64,000 nt of DNA, taken from positions 1 to 64,000 of the forward strand of contig NZ_WVHL01000003.1 of NCBI RefSeq assembly GCF_009861525.1, given 5' to 3'. Shown here piece after piece: positions 34,652 through 44,407 of this stretch (position 1 is the stretch's first letter; each line of letters opens with the position of its first letter). A model generated the notes under the pieces. It was given only the letters and a program-made list of their open reading frames with translations, did not search any database and was not told the origin of the DNA. The stretch comes from Pseudomonas sp. LD120. GTDB taxonomy: Bacteria; Pseudomonadota; Gammaproteobacteria; Pseudomonadales; Pseudomonadaceae. Position numbers and translations under genes: made by a program.

Positions 34652-36184
34652 CTACCGTGGCATCTGCGGCGAGCAGTTCCACGGCAGTAGCGCCTCGTAG
34701 TCCTTTACTGACGAGGCATGCGGCAGCCGCTCTAGTACGTGGCGTAGCCACGTATAAGGCTCTTGGCCGTTGACCTTGGCGGTCTCGACCAGGCTGTAGA
34801 TCTTCGCGCTAGCACTGGCGCCATTGACGGTATCGCTGAACAACCAGGCCTTGCGCCCGATGACAAACGGCTTGATCGCTCTTTCGGCCGTGTTGTTGTC
34901 GATGGGCAAATAACCCGCTTCGACATAACGCTCCAGTCGGCTCCAGTTATTCGCCAGATAATGCACCGCCTTGCCTAATGCACTTTGCGGCGTCACCTGG
35001 GATTGGGTTTTATCCAACCAGACTTTCAGCTGCCCCAAGATCGGCAGGCTCTTTTCCTGGCGAACGATAAACCGCTGTTCATCATCGGCTTCCTTAAGTT
35101 CACGCTCGATCCCGTACAGCTTGTTGATCATCGTCAGCGCGATATCGGCCCGTCCGGTTTTACCCTTGGGCTGCACTTTTTGCGCGTCCACGAACTTGCG
35201 TCGTGCATGGGCCATGCACGCCAAGCGCTCCACACCCGATTGCAACGCCAACGCGTTATAGCCGGCGTAGTCGTCGGTCATGACATAACCGCGATAACTT
35301 TCCAGCAGCCGCAGTGGCTCTTCCTGCGCACGACTGGACGTGTAGTCAAACAACACGACTTTACGATCTGGCGGGCCGCTGGCTTGCACCCACATCCAGG
35401 ATTGGCTGGTCGGATCTCGATCCGGCTCTTTCAACACCTGGACACGGGTTTCATCGCAGTGGATGACCGGACTTTCCAGCAGCCGGTCACGCATCAAATT
35501 CAGGAGTGGCTGAAAGTGTTCGCTGCACTGGATCACCCAGCGAGCCAGAGTTTGCCGAGGGATCTCGACACCGTGGCGAGCGAGGACTTTTTCGAAGCGG
35601 TGCAGCGGCAGACCATCGACGTACTTGGTGGTCAGCAGCATCGCCAACACACTCGGACTGGCCATGCTCTTTTCGATCAGTTGCGTAGGTTTGTCAGCCG
35701 TGACCGGGGCTGCTTCGCAGCCCCGGCAGCCGTAGACTTTGCGGATATGTTTGATCACGCGGATCTGCATCGGCACGATCTCTAGCTGTTCGCTGGTTTC
35801 TTCGCCGATGGCGTGTTTGCGGCAACCGCAGCCGCAAGTCAGTTCGTGTTCGGGTAGTTCGTGGATGACCTCGATCCGAGGCAGATCGGCTGATAGTGGT
35901 TTACGTTTACCTCGGCGTTTAGTCGGGGCAACGACTTCTTCGTCAGAGGTGTCGGAGACCGGAACCGCAAAGCTTTCGGGTTCATTAAAGAGCACGAGCT
36001 GCGGCGTCTGCGGATCGACGGTTTGCTCTAACTTACGCCCGAAAAAACGTTCACGCCATAGTTTGATCTGCTCTTTCAGGTCAACAATCTGGTCTTTGTC
36101 CACCTGACGCTCACTGAGCATCTGCACAAGCATTTGCTTGAGCAGAACCGGATCATCAGGGAGGTCGTCGGGCATGGAAATCAT
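34652..36184 (-). CDS. tnpC: IS66 transposase TnpC, copy 3
   Basis: A 510-residue intact TnpC. It shares with copy 5 the residues [12 protein letters not shown] and [11 protein letters not shown] that are not in copy 1. The start is the ATG giving [11 protein letters not shown]. Confidence 0.93.
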   Translation of the reverse strand: MISMPDDLPDDPVLLKQMLVQMLSERQVDKDQIVDLKEQIKLWRERFFGRKLEQTVDPQTPQLVLFNEPESFAVPVSDTSDEEVVAPTKRRGKRKPLSADLPRIEVIHELPEHELTCGCGCRKHAIGEETSEQLEIVPMQIRVIKHIRKVYGCRGCEAAPVTADKPTQLIEKSMASPSVLAMLLTTKYVDGLPLHRFEKVLARHGVEIPRQTLARWVIQCSEHFQPLLNLMRDRLLESPVIHCDETRVQVLKEPDRDPTSQSWMWVQASGPPDRKVVLFDYTSSRAQEEPLRLLESYRGYVMTDDYAGYNALALQSGVERLACMAHARRKFVDAQKVQPKGKTGRADIALTMINKLYGIERELKEADDEQRFIVRQEKSLPILGQLKVWLDKTQSQVTPQSALGKAVHYLANNWSRLERYVEAGYLPIDNNTAERAIKPFVIGRKAWLFSDTVNGASASAKIYSLVETAKVNGQEPYTWLRHVLERLPHASSVKDYEALLPWNCSPQMPR

Positions 36185-36202
36185 GGCCCGGATTATATCC
36201 AA

Positions 36203-36562
36203 CTATGCGACAAATCGCGGCGTCAAAACCTGATGTGGCCGGTTGCGCCACAGATCAAAACCGTCGAGTAACCAGTTCAGTTCCTGAGCCGTCAGGACAA
36301 TGGCTTCATTCGTGTCGTCAGGGGAGGTTTTGAACCGTTCGGCTTCCAGACGTTTGAGCCACAGACAGAAACCGTTGCGCTCCCAATACAACACTTTGAT
36401 GCGGTTACGGGCTTTGTTGAGGAAGACAAAAAGTACCGGATCGAACACGGCGACTTTGATATCCAGCTCGACCAGCGCGGTCAGACCGTCTATGGATTTT
36501 CGAAAGTCTACGGGCTTGGGGTAGAGGTAGACTTTTTCCACTTTTGCATCGGGTCGCATCAT
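36203..36562 (-). CDS. tnpB: IS66 accessory protein TnpB, copy 3
   Basis: A 119-residue TnpB, with the family motifs [14 protein letters not shown] and [17 protein letters not shown], 18 bases before tnpC. Its [18 protein letters not shown] segment matches copy 5 rather than copy 1. Confidence 0.9.
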   Translation of the reverse strand: MMRPDAKVEKVYLYPKPVDFRKSIDGLTALVELDIKVAVFDPVLFVFLNKARNRIKVLYWERNGFCLWLKRLEAERFKTSPDDTNEAIVLTAQELNWLLDGFDLWRNRPHQVLTPRFVA

Positions 36563-36648
36563 GAGGTACTGGCTCCAAAAAAGAAATCGGGAGCGCAGCA
36601 TCGGGCATCAGTTGAGTGCTTTGAATGTGTGGTTTGTGGAGCGCTTAC

Positions 36649-36941
36649 ACAACAACGCGGCCGAAAGAGCGATCAAGCCGTTTATCATCGGGCGCAAGGC
36701 CTGGTTGTTCAGCGATACCGTCAATGGCGCCAGTGCCAGCGCGAAGATCTACAGCCTGGTCGAGGCCGCCAAGGTCAACGGCCAAGAGCCCTATACGTGG
36801 CTGCGCCATGTACTAGAGCGGCTGCCGCATGCCTCGTCAGTAAAGGACTACGAGGCGCTACTGCCGTGGAACTGCTCGCCGCAGATGCCACGATAGACCG
36901 TTGCTCCACCACTGGGTAGGTGGGGTTTATGGATCGCATAC
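36649..36941 (+). mobile_element. IS66 remnant, copy 4 (tnpC 3' end and terminal repeat)
   Basis: A 293-base fragment in the opposite orientation to copy 3. It encodes the last ~82 residues of TnpC ([20 protein letters not shown] to SPQMPR, stop at 36894-36896) and ends in the terminal repeat at 36920-36941. Copy 3 lies directly against it, so it probably landed inside this element, after which the remainder was deleted. Confidence 0.9.
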
Positions 36942-37076
36942 AGTGAAACGCCAACCGTTTTACGTTGAGTCGTGCTGGATCGACGGTTGCACGTAGTAGG
37001 GGTATCTCCAGAAGTTCGATTGCGCCAGCGGCAATCTTTATTAAATATCTACCTCACTTTGAAATAAATGTGGTTT

Positions 37077-37098
37077 GTAGCGTCATTTAAGACGCTAC
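37077..37098 (-). terminator. Hairpin at the end of the polysaccharide operon
   Basis: A perfect 8-base inverted repeat, GTAGCGTC and GACGCTAC with a 6-base loop, starts a few bases after the stop of the last glycosyltransferase gene. The T run is weak on the minus strand, so it may be a hairpin that stabilises or ends the transcript. Confidence 0.5.
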
Positions 37099-37101
37099 GA
37101 A

Positions 37102-38355
37102 TTACTTTCCATCCTTGCTTCTCAGGCGCGCATGACGGAATAACTTCTCAAGGCGATCGAACAATTTATCTTTTGAGAAGTTTTCAAAGTAGAAACTTTT
37201 ACCTGAGGCGCCCATCGTTTGATGTTGAGCTGGAGATAGCGCTGCCATGGAGCGCACAATACTTGCCAATCCATCGGAGTCACCAGAGTTGCAGGTCATG
37301 CCTGCCCCGGCATCTTTAATTACTCGTGCCGCTTCACCTTCAATCATCGCTAGAATTGGCTTTCCAGAGGCTAGATAGGCTTGCACTTTGCCTGGAATGG
37401 TTTTTTCAAAAACCTCATTGGTTTTCAGGGACACTAATAAAGCATCTGCTGCTGCGAATAGCGGAGGCATTTTCTCCAGGGGATGACGTCCCAAGAGAAA
37501 AACATTGTCCAACCCACGCGCAGCAACTTGTTCATGCAACCAATTACTGGCGCGCCCGTCTCCAACGATGATCCACCGTAAGGGAAACTCAGACTTCAGT
37601 GTCTCTACTGCTCGTAATATCGTTGGAAAATCTTGCGCATCGCCTAGATTGCCAGCGAATACTATAGTGAAAGTCGAGTCGTCACGCTCGAGGATATCCG
37701 AAGGGGTCGCTACATCAGCAGAAAAGTCATCTTCGGCCCAGCTGGGAAAGTAAACGACTCTTTCTGGAGCTATATACTTGGTGCAGTAGTTTTTTATGTT
37801 TTCCTCAAAGGATTTTGACTGTAAGAGTAAGTAGTCTGTGCGGTTATAGATCCACGAGACCAACTTTCCAACGAGGCCAATGATTTTTCGGTTTTTTATA
37901 ATTCCAACCGCACCAAGAGTTTCCGGCCACAGGTCAAGGACCCAAAGAAAAACAGGAGACTTTTTGAGGCGACCTATAACCAGCGCCGGTATAGCGGCCA
38001 TGATTGGAGATACTGCGTAGACAAAAATTGCATCAAAGTGCTTTTCGCGAAGTTTGTAAGCACCTATGGTTGATGCACTGGAGAAGAAAGAAAGGTAATT
38101 AAGCGCCAAGGTTATACTTCGTCGGCCACGTGCAAGCATTGGAACTCTATATATCTCAGCTCCAAAATAACTGGAATAGAAATCTGGGTTTTTCCGATAT
38201 TCTGGAAATGCCTGGCCTTCGGGGTAGTTTGGCTGTCCAGTTAGAATAGTTACTTCATGGCCCTTTGCAATAAAACCCTCAACCATATTGTTGATACGCA
38301 TATTTTCTGGCCAGAAGTATTGACTGACAACCAGGATTTTTAATGGTTTATCCAT
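37102..38355 (-). CDS. Glycosyltransferase family 4 (WbjE/WbuB-like)
   Basis: A 417-residue GT4 enzyme. The N-terminal Rossmann-like start is KILVVSQYFWPENMRINNMV, then the GQPNYPEG motif. The C-terminal domain has FAGNLGDAQDF, VGDGR and the EX7E-type region around FEKTIPGKVQAYLASGKPIL. The best resemblance is to WbuB/WbjE enzymes thought to add L-FucNAc to lipid-linked O-antigen precursors. It is the last gene of the minus-strand operon, 15 bases after the FnlC-like gene, which supports this role. The acceptor sugar is unknown. Confidence 0.82.
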   Translation of the reverse strand: MDKPLKILVVSQYFWPENMRINNMVEGFIAKGHEVTILTGQPNYPEGQAFPEYRKNPDFYSSYFGAEIYRVPMLARGRRSITLALNYLSFFSSASTIGAYKLREKHFDAIFVYAVSPIMAAIPALVIGRLKKSPVFLWVLDLWPETLGAVGIIKNRKIIGLVGKLVSWIYNRTDYLLLQSKSFEENIKNYCTKYIAPERVVYFPSWAEDDFSADVATPSDILERDDSTFTIVFAGNLGDAQDFPTILRAVETLKSEFPLRWIIVGDGRASNWLHEQVAARGLDNVFLLGRHPLEKMPPLFAAADALLVSLKTNEVFEKTIPGKVQAYLASGKPILAMIEGEAARVIKDAGAGMTCNSGDSDGLASIVRSMAALSPAQHQTMGASGKSFYFENFSKDKLFDRLEKLFRHARLRSKDGK

Positions 38356-38370
38356 GCGTTTAGCGTCCGC

Positions 38371-39501
38371 TCAGTATTTCTTCCACACAGTACGCATTAC
38401 GTAATCACGATAGCTGTGGATAACTCTAACTACTTTCTCTGCTACGTTGGGCATGCTGTAGTCAGATACCAGGCGTAAGCTGCGTTCATTACCGGATAAT
38501 TGGGCTTCTAGAATTTGTATACCTTGCATAATGCGATCAAGTTCTAGTCCAACCATCATTGCAGTCGCCTCTTCCATTCCCTCGGGACGTTCATGAGCCT
38601 CCCGAATGTTCAGCGCGGGAAAGTTAAGAATGGAAGACTCTTCATTGATAGTTCCGCTGTCGGACAACACTACTTTGGCAGTGAGTTGCAATTTGTTGTA
38701 GTCTTTGAAACCAAGTGGTTTGAGGAGCTTGATATTTTGATGGAAAGTTACCCCCATCGCATCTATACGCTTCTGCGTACGGGGATGAGTTGAAACAATA
38801 ACTGGAAGATCATAATCTGATGCTATGGCGTTTAAACTTGAAACCAGTTTCGAGAAGTTTACATCTGAATCAATGTTCTCTTCACGATGGGCACTTACGA
38901 CAAAGAACTTTCCTGGCTCCAAGCCAAGGCGGGTCAAAACATCGGATTTTTCAATGCCTTCGCGATAATGGTTTAAAACTTCGAACATTGGACTGCCGGT
39001 TTTAATTATCATGTCCGCAGGCAGACCTTCGCGTAACAGGTAGTCTCGTGCGATATCGCTGTAAGTGAGATTGATGTCGGCAGTATGGTCCACAATACGG
39101 CGATTGATCTCCTCTGGGACACGCATATCAAAGCATCGGTTACCGGCTTCCATATGGAATGTCGGTATTTTACGTCGCTTGGCTGGTATAACTGCCATGC
39201 AGCTATTAGTGTCACCTAATACTAGAAGTGCTTCTGGTTTCTGTTCGGATAGAACACGATCTACTGCAATAATAACGTTGCCAATAGTTTCTGCTCCACT
39301 GGCTCCGGCAGCGTTGAGGAAAATATCAGGTTTGCGGATTCCGAGATCTTGGAAAAAAATCTCATTCAGCTCATAGTCATAGTTCTGGCCTGTATGAACC
39401 AAGGTATGTTCGCAATATTCGTCAAGTTTTGCGATTACTCGTGACAAGCGAATAATTTCAGGACGGGTGCCAACTACAGTTAAAACCTTTAATTTATTCA
39501 T
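38371..39501 (-). CDS. fnlC: UDP-L-FucNAc 2-epimerase (FnlC/WbjD-like)
   Basis: A 376-residue nonhydrolysing UDP-HexNAc 2-epimerase. It has GTRPEIIRLSRVIAKL at the start, HTGQNYD, GDTNSCMAVIPAKRRKIP, EAGNRCFDMRVPEEINRRI and a SHREENID segment typical of WecB-type enzymes. Position after the fnlA and fnlB genes indicates the last step, UDP-L-PneNAc to UDP-L-FucNAc. It overlaps the previous gene by 8 bases. Confidence 0.85.
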   Translation of the reverse strand: MNKLKVLTVVGTRPEIIRLSRVIAKLDEYCEHTLVHTGQNYDYELNEIFFQDLGIRKPDIFLNAAGASGAETIGNVIIAVDRVLSEQKPEALLVLGDTNSCMAVIPAKRRKIPTFHMEAGNRCFDMRVPEEINRRIVDHTADINLTYSDIARDYLLREGLPADMIIKTGSPMFEVLNHYREGIEKSDVLTRLGLEPGKFFVVSAHREENIDSDVNFSKLVSSLNAIASDYDLPVIVSTHPRTQKRIDAMGVTFHQNIKLLKPLGFKDYNKLQLTAKVVLSDSGTINEESSILNFPALNIREAHERPEGMEEATAMMVGLELDRIMQGIQILEAQLSGNERSLRLVSDYSMPNVAEKVVRVIHSYRDYVMRTVWKKY

Positions 39502-40624
39502 TGGTGTTCTCTTGCGTATTTACCAGCTTCGCATATGTATCTGGGTGAGCACGGTCGAAAATTTCATTGGCCCATAGCATTACTATCATGTCGTCGTCGC
39601 CAATATTAGTTATGTCGTGTGTCCAGCCCGGTACGGTTTCGACTATCTTCGGGTGCTCGCCGGTAGTAAGCACTTCATAGAACTCATTTGAGACGACATG
39701 CCTGAAGCGGAAGCAGGCGTTGCCTTTAATGACCAGGAATTTTTCAGTTTTACTATGGTGATAATGCCCACCACGGGTAATCCCTGGACCTGCAGTAAAA
39801 AATGAAAATTGACCGCTGTCTGGAGTTTTCAACATTTCTACAAATACACCACGCGAGTCGCCATATACTGGAACCGCGTAGGTGAACTCTTCAGGAGGCA
39901 GATAACTCAGGTATGTAGAGTAGAGGGCTCGTATCAGACCTGTGCCGACAGGCTCCGTGATTAGTGTCTGCCTACTTTCACGGAATTTAACCAGCTGCTG
40001 AGCCAGTTCTCCTATCGTGAGTGAATAAAGAGGTTTCACTTCCGGGAAGGGAGAAATGCTTGAATTTCCGTCCATGATGGAAACAAAACAACGTATTACA
40101 TCGTCAATATAAACTAGATTGATCCGAGCTTCAGGATCGTTTATTTGAATGTCCAGGTTTCTGGCAATGTTGTGGCAAAAAGTAGCTACTACGGAGTTGT
40201 AGTTGGGTCTTGCCCACTTTCCAAAGACATTGGGCAGGCGAAATATATAAACAGGTGAACGATTTTTATTGAAAAGCTCAAGTAGAGCCTGCTCGGCAGA
40301 TAACTTGCTATGCCCGTAGGGGTTATCCAGCTCGGCTTGTGTTGAAGAAGCATACAGTACCGGAATCACTTTCTTGCTGTTTTCAACTGCTTTGCAGAGT
40401 GATTCGGTAAGCTCAAAGTTTCCGGTGAAAAACTCTGAAGAGTCCACTGGCCGATTTACACCGGCCAGATGAAAAATAAAGTCCGCCTCACCGATGAGCT
40501 TATCCAAGTTCTCTGGTGGGTCATTTTTTGTGAACTGCAGAACTTCGATATCTTTACGTTCAAGCAGATGCACCACAAGATTCTGGCCAATAAAACCGTT
40601 AGCCCCTGTAATTAGAACTTTCAT
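39494..40624 (-). CDS. fnlB: UDP-2-acetamido-2,6-dideoxy-hexulose reductase (FnlB/WbjC/CapF-like)
   Basis: A 376-residue bifunctional CapF-type enzyme. Residues 1-~240 are a short-chain dehydrogenase domain with TGANGFIGQNL and YGHSKLSAEQ (catalytic YxxxK), and the C-terminal ~130 residues are a cupin (FFTAGPGITRGGHYHHSKTE with metal histidines; FRFRHVVSNE). The reaction is 3-epimerisation and reduction of the keto sugar made by FnlA. The ATG at 40624 (MKVLITGANGF) follows GAGGAA; a frame open to 40654 overlaps fnlA but has no better site. Confidence 0.88.
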   Translation of the reverse strand: MKVLITGANGFIGQNLVVHLLERKDIEVLQFTKNDPPENLDKLIGEADFIFHLAGVNRPVDSSEFFTGNFELTESLCKAVENSKKVIPVLYASSTQAELDNPYGHSKLSAEQALLELFNKNRSPVYIFRLPNVFGKWARPNYNSVVATFCHNIARNLDIQINDPEARINLVYIDDVIRCFVSIMDGNSSISPFPEVKPLYSLTIGELAQQLVKFRESRQTLITEPVGTGLIRALYSTYLSYLPPEEFTYAVPVYGDSRGVFVEMLKTPDSGQFSFFTAGPGITRGGHYHHSKTEKFLVIKGNACFRFRHVVSNEFYEVLTTGEHPKIVETVPGWTHDITNIGDDDMIVMLWANEIFDRAHPDTYAKLVNTQENTNE

Positions 40625-40628
40625 CCCA

Positions 40629-41663
40629 TTATTCCTCGGGCGTGACATTTTCACCGCGCAGCATCGCGCGCATGAAATCTAGCTTCTGCAACAGTCTTTG
40701 CATTCCCATAATATCTAAACGTTCGGTATTGTGCGAGTTATAGTCTTCAGTTCGTGAGATTTTTGTTTCACCTTGTTCGACATATTTTGCATAATTGAGA
40801 TCACGCAAGTCAGGGGGTATACGGAAGTAATCACCCATATCTTCGGCACAAGCCATTTCTTCTCTACTAAGTAACGCTTCGTACAGTTTTTCTCCATGCC
40901 TGGTTCCTATAACTTGGATAGGGTGCTCCGGCTTCCCCATTAACTCAGTGAGGGCTCGAGCTAAAATTTCTACTGTAGCGGCGGGAGCTTTTTGTACAAA
41001 CAAGTCCCCGTTATTGCCATTTTTGAAGGCGTAAAGAACTAGATCCACTGCGTCAGCAAGTGTCATCATGAAGCGCGTCATATTAGGGTCTGTCAAAGTT
41101 AGGGCTTTACCAGTATTTATCTGATCGATAAAAAGTGGTATGACGGAACCTCTCGATGCCATTACATTCCCGTAGCGCGTGCCGCAGATTACGGTTTTAA
41201 GATCATCTAGGTTGCGAGACTTAGCAACCATGACCTTTTCCATCATTGCTTTGGAAATACCCATAGCGTTGATGGGGTATACTGCCTTGTCTGTACTCAA
41301 GCAAACTACGCGTTTGATTTCATTCTGTATTGCTGCTTCAAGTACGTTCTCTGTCCCTAAAACATTTGTCTTGACTGCTTCCATAGGGTGGAACTCGCAA
41401 GATGGAACCTGTTTTAAGGCGGCTGCATGAAAGATATAATCTACGCCACGAGTAGCGTTAATTACACTTTGATAATCTCGCACATCTCCAAGATAAAATT
41501 TTAGCTTGGTGTTCGAATAGTACTTACGCATATCATCTTGTTTCTTCTCATCGCGACTGAATATACGGATTTCAGAAATATCGGTATTCAAAAAGCGCTT
41601 AAGAACTGCGTTGCCAAAAGATCCAGTGCCACCAGTGATAAGTAACTTCTTGTCTTTAAACAT
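40629..41663 (-). CDS. fnlA: UDP-GlcNAc 4,6-dehydratase/5-epimerase (FnlA/WbjB/CapE-like)
   Basis: A 344-residue extended SDR. It has the NAD motif TGGTGSFGNAVLKRF, LSTDKAVYPINAMGISKAMM in the active-site region, where the usual tyrosine is not conserved, as in the CapE/FlaA1 group, and CGTRYGNVMASRGSVIPLF. The enzyme converts UDP-D-GlcNAc to UDP-2-acetamido-2,6-dideoxy-L-arabino-hexulose, the first step toward L-FucNAc. The start overlaps the upstream glycosyltransferase stop by 8 bases. Confidence 0.88.
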   Translation of the reverse strand: MFKDKKLLITGGTGSFGNAVLKRFLNTDISEIRIFSRDEKKQDDMRKYYSNTKLKFYLGDVRDYQSVINATRGVDYIFHAAALKQVPSCEFHPMEAVKTNVLGTENVLEAAIQNEIKRVVCLSTDKAVYPINAMGISKAMMEKVMVAKSRNLDDLKTVICGTRYGNVMASRGSVIPLFIDQINTGKALTLTDPNMTRFMMTLADAVDLVLYAFKNGNNGDLFVQKAPAATVEILARALTELMGKPEHPIQVIGTRHGEKLYEALLSREEMACAEDMGDYFRIPPDLRDLNYAKYVEQGETKISRTEDYNSHNTERLDIMGMQRLLQKLDFMRAMLRGENVTPEE

Positions 41664-42867
41664 TTTTTGTCTCGCTAATGGATTTTAGTAGTTTTTCAAC
41701 TTGCAATTTTGGTAGTTTATTTTCAATGATGAATTTTTTTGCAGATATTCCTGTCTTAAAAAGTTCTTTTTCTGAAAGCAGAGAAAGCTCTATTAGTTTG
41801 TTTTTTAATCCGTCGGGGCCTGGTGGTATAAGGTAACAATATTGGTGGTATTCATCCGGGATCCCGTCAAGCCAATACATTAGTACAGGTACGCCAGAGG
41901 ACATATATTCAATTATTTTAGAGGGGAAGGAATATTTTGTATACTCTGACTCATTATCTCTAGGGTTGATTAAAAGTGTCGCGTTTTTTTGGAGGGTTAA
42001 TACTTTTTCTCGATCAAGTTGCCCCAGATACTTTATGTTTGCTCCGTTGGAAATGGCATTTTCAATATAGTCTCTATCGTCGCCGTCACCGCAAATGTAA
42101 AGTTTGTAGTCTTTGAGGTCGGATGCTATATAAGAATTAATCAGTTGTCTTATTCCGTAACGCTGATCAAGAGTGCCGCTATATAAAAAGTACTTCTTTC
42201 GCTCTGTTATGTCTGCGGTAGAGATGTACTGAGGGTCTGCAATTCCTTCTATTAATACCTTGTTTAGTTTGTTGGGGAATTTGTTGGTCATATGTTTTGT
42301 AATAACTACGACGCTGTCGAATTTTGAAGCTGTTATGTATGATATACGAGAAAGCAAGCTGAATACAAATTTGCTTACTCCTTTTCTAGCTGCCATGTAT
42401 TCTGGGAGGTCTGGAGCTATTATGCATAAGTGCATGTCTTTTTTAAATAGTTTTACAAAGTAGCAGCCAAGTAAAAAAGGTAGGTGCATAGAGTAGCAGA
42501 GTAATATTGTTTTGCTGTTGTTGAGTTCCTTTGTTTCTGAAAGTATTAACTTGGCAGACAGAAAAAGTCTGTGGAGATTTTTCAGAAATATGAGGTTTAA
42601 GAATGGCGTGTTTTTAATTGTGACTCGGCCTAGGTATTCGGTCTTGTTGGCTGGTAGGAAGAAGATGTTTTTATATCTTTTGGGGTAAGCTCCTATAAAG
42701 GGTAGGTTTATAACTGATATTGAGTCTACTTCTTTGTTTTTAGATAGTCCTTCGATATAGTTTTTTTGTAGCGTGTCAGCAGCGAACTGCATTCCTCCTT
42801 TCGAATTAAGAAGAATGTCTGATTTGTTGCCTTTGCTGAAAATTCCACCCAGAAAAATAATATTCAT
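41656..42867 (-). CDS. Glycosyltransferase family 4, AT-rich
   Basis: A 403-residue GT4-type protein of much lower GC than the surrounding genome. The C-terminal half shows YSGTLDQRYGIRQLINSY, ICGDGDDRDYI, and the INPRDNESEYTKYSFPSKII motif with its E-x7-E-like arrangement (SKIIEYMSSGVPVL). The N-terminal half has hydrophobic segments (TILLCYSMHLPFLLGCYF) that may touch the membrane. The donor and acceptor are unknown. CAGGAAAG precedes the ATG at 42867. It follows the flippase by 107 bases. Confidence 0.8.
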   Translation of the reverse strand: MNIIFLGGIFSKGNKSDILLNSKGGMQFAADTLQKNYIEGLSKNKEVDSISVINLPFIGAYPKRYKNIFFLPANKTEYLGRVTIKNTPFLNLIFLKNLHRLFLSAKLILSETKELNNSKTILLCYSMHLPFLLGCYFVKLFKKDMHLCIIAPDLPEYMAARKGVSKFVFSLLSRISYITASKFDSVVVITKHMTNKFPNKLNKVLIEGIADPQYISTADITERKKYFLYSGTLDQRYGIRQLINSYIASDLKDYKLYICGDGDDRDYIENAISNGANIKYLGQLDREKVLTLQKNATLLINPRDNESEYTKYSFPSKIIEYMSSGVPVLMYWLDGIPDEYHQYCYLIPPGPDGLKNKLIELSLLSEKELFKTGISAKKFIIENKLPKLQVEKLLKSISETKNV

Positions 42868-42974
42868 ATGCTTTCCTGTCAGATAGGTTGTGTATTTGTA
42901 TTCATTTGAATGGGATGGCGGTTTTTTAAGTGGTTTGTGGTGTCTCTCGATTTTAAAGAGAGTTTCAAAAAATA

Positions 42975-44225
42975 CTAATGGTTATTTATTTTTCTTGTTA
43001 AGTAAATGCAGTAAAGTATTTCTAAGGCTGCTGAGCTCACCAAGGCAAAAACAACAGAGAAAATACTCCAGCTTAATAGTAGGTAGATGATGCATAATAG
43101 AAAGAATGAAAATAATGAGATGACTTGGTTTTTTAGGACGAAATCATATTTTTTGTGTGGGACGAAAATAAAGTAAATATAGCTGCTAACTATTGGGTAA
43201 GTGATTACGTTAAGGCTTAGTAGGATTGAAAGGTAGTAGGAGTCTCTCATGTTGTGTGTGGAAACTAAGTCAACAATCAAGTCACCAAACAAGGCAATAG
43301 ATATAATGCATAGTAAACCGACAAAGGTCTCGGCTTTTATTATCATCTTTATTGTGTTGTGATTGATGTTTTTAACTAGTGCAGGGAAAATTGCGGAGTT
43401 TATATTAGAAACAACCAAGCTTGGAACTGAGAATATTTTGTTGGCTAAGTCATAAATGGCGACTTCTCGCATGCCAAACATAGAGCCTATGATGATCTCA
43501 ATGCTTCTCTGTTTGAATGTACTTACTGCTCCAGACCAAAAGAAAGGTTGTACCTCATGTAAGATGAGTTTTATATCTGAAATAGAGGGTGGGGTGAGTT
43601 TTATGCGAATAAGACGGCTTGCTAGAAAAAAGGCAGTAACAGATGAAAGTATGTTTGAGGAGATTACAAAAAAAGCGTACCACTCAATGTCTGTTTTGTC
43701 TTTTACAAAAAGATAAATAGCAGGTAGTGATAGGGCCTTGAAGAAAAGTTGTGTTATTGTAAGTGCCTTCATTTTTTGTATTCCGTGAAAGTACCATGTA
43801 GGTAGGAATACACATGACATAATGTTGGCGAAACACAGGGAAAATATTTTCCAGTTGGAGTTTAAACTGGGTAAGCAAAAAACTATTATACAAAATAGCA
43901 GGGTGGAAATAAGTGCTAAAAATATCTTGGATGCGGTAATTAAGGATAGTAGTGAAGAGTGTAGTTGTTTGTTGTTTGGTTCTGTTGATATAAGTTTTGC
44001 TGTGTGTATGTCAAAGCCAAAGTTTATGAAGACCGCAAAGTATGCTGCAATACTTGAGGCGAAAATGAAAAGGCCGAAGCTTTCTGCTCCGACTTGATTT
44101 ATAACAAAAGGGTAAATTAAAAGATAAAAAAATGAATTGATAATTTGCAAGCTTGTCATGTGGAAGTAATTGCTTGCCACATTCTTGTTTCTTAAGTAAA
44201 GTTTTTTAATGTCTGAGATTTTCAA
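42975..44225 (-). CDS. wzx: Polysaccharide flippase (Wzx-like), TTG start
   Basis: A 416-residue membrane protein of the MOP/Wzx type, with 10-12 hydrophobic segments over its full length. Typical segments are LLIYPFVINQVGAESFGLF and FFWSGAVSTFKQRSIEIIIG. It moves lipid-linked O-units across the inner membrane. The most upstream in-frame codon with a sensible fold start is TTG at 44225 (MKISDIKKLYLRNKN), which overlaps the stop of the small upstream frame (TTGA). The next in-frame ATG is 22 codons in. It is very AT-rich, so horizontally acquired. Confidence 0.8.
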   Translation of the reverse strand: MKISDIKKLYLRNKNVASNYFHMTSLQIINSFFYLLIYPFVINQVGAESFGLFIFASSIAAYFAVFINFGFDIHTAKLISTEPNNKQLHSSLLSLITASKIFLALISTLLFCIIVFCLPSLNSNWKIFSLCFANIMSCVFLPTWYFHGIQKMKALTITQLFFKALSLPAIYLFVKDKTDIEWYAFFVISSNILSSVTAFFLASRLIRIKLTPPSISDIKLILHEVQPFFWSGAVSTFKQRSIEIIIGSMFGMREVAIYDLANKIFSVPSLVVSNINSAIFPALVKNINHNTIKMIIKAETFVGLLCIISIALFGDLIVDLVSTHNMRDSYYLSILLSLNVITYPIVSSYIYFIFVPHKKYDFVLKNQVISLFSFFLLCIIYLLLSWSIFSVVFALVSSAALEILYCIYLTRKINNH

Positions 44226-44407
44226 AGAGGTGTCTCACAATAAATATGGCGTTTTAATGTTTTGGTTGTTAAATGTCGATGGTGAAGTAATTTTTTTATT
44301 AAGGCTCTATTTGGTGCTTTGAAGTCATAACTGTCTATAAAAATTATCTGGTTCTCTGGTGGTGATTTAGTTTTGAAATTTCTGTTGTCGGACATTGAGG
44401 CTCCCAA
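44222..44407 (-). CDS. Small frame at the 5' end of the polysaccharide operon, possible truncated gene
   Basis: A 61-residue frame with two ATG options (44407 or 44395). Its TGA overlaps the flippase TTG, which suggests it was translated upstream of it. The sequence (FIDSYDFKAPNRALIKKLLH) is not recognised. It probably is the tail of a larger upstream gene lost at the island edge; it may equally be spurious. Confidence 0.35.
   Translation of the reverse strand: MGASMSDNRNFKTKSPPENQIIFIDSYDFKAPNRALIKKLLHHRHLTTKTLKRHIYCETPL

Larger units (their letters stand above)
34607..36648 (-). mobile_element. IS66-family insertion sequence, copy 3 (rearranged flanks)
   Basis: A full-length 2,042-base element, inserted next to an IS66 remnant. 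The ends are recognisable (GTATGCGATCCATAAACCCC on the left; GTAAGCGCTCCACAAACCAC inward on the right), but the flanks differ: GCTGGTTT before and ACAACAAC after, so no target duplication. This indicates an adjacent deletion or recombination after insertion. Its tnpC is almost the same as that of copy 5, which has the opposite orientation. Confidence 0.9.

Noticed and set aside
36561..36896. A 111-codon plus-strand frame starting within IS66 copy 3
   Set aside because: The first part is chance sequence over the element end; only the last ~82 codons are the tnpC remnant of copy 4.
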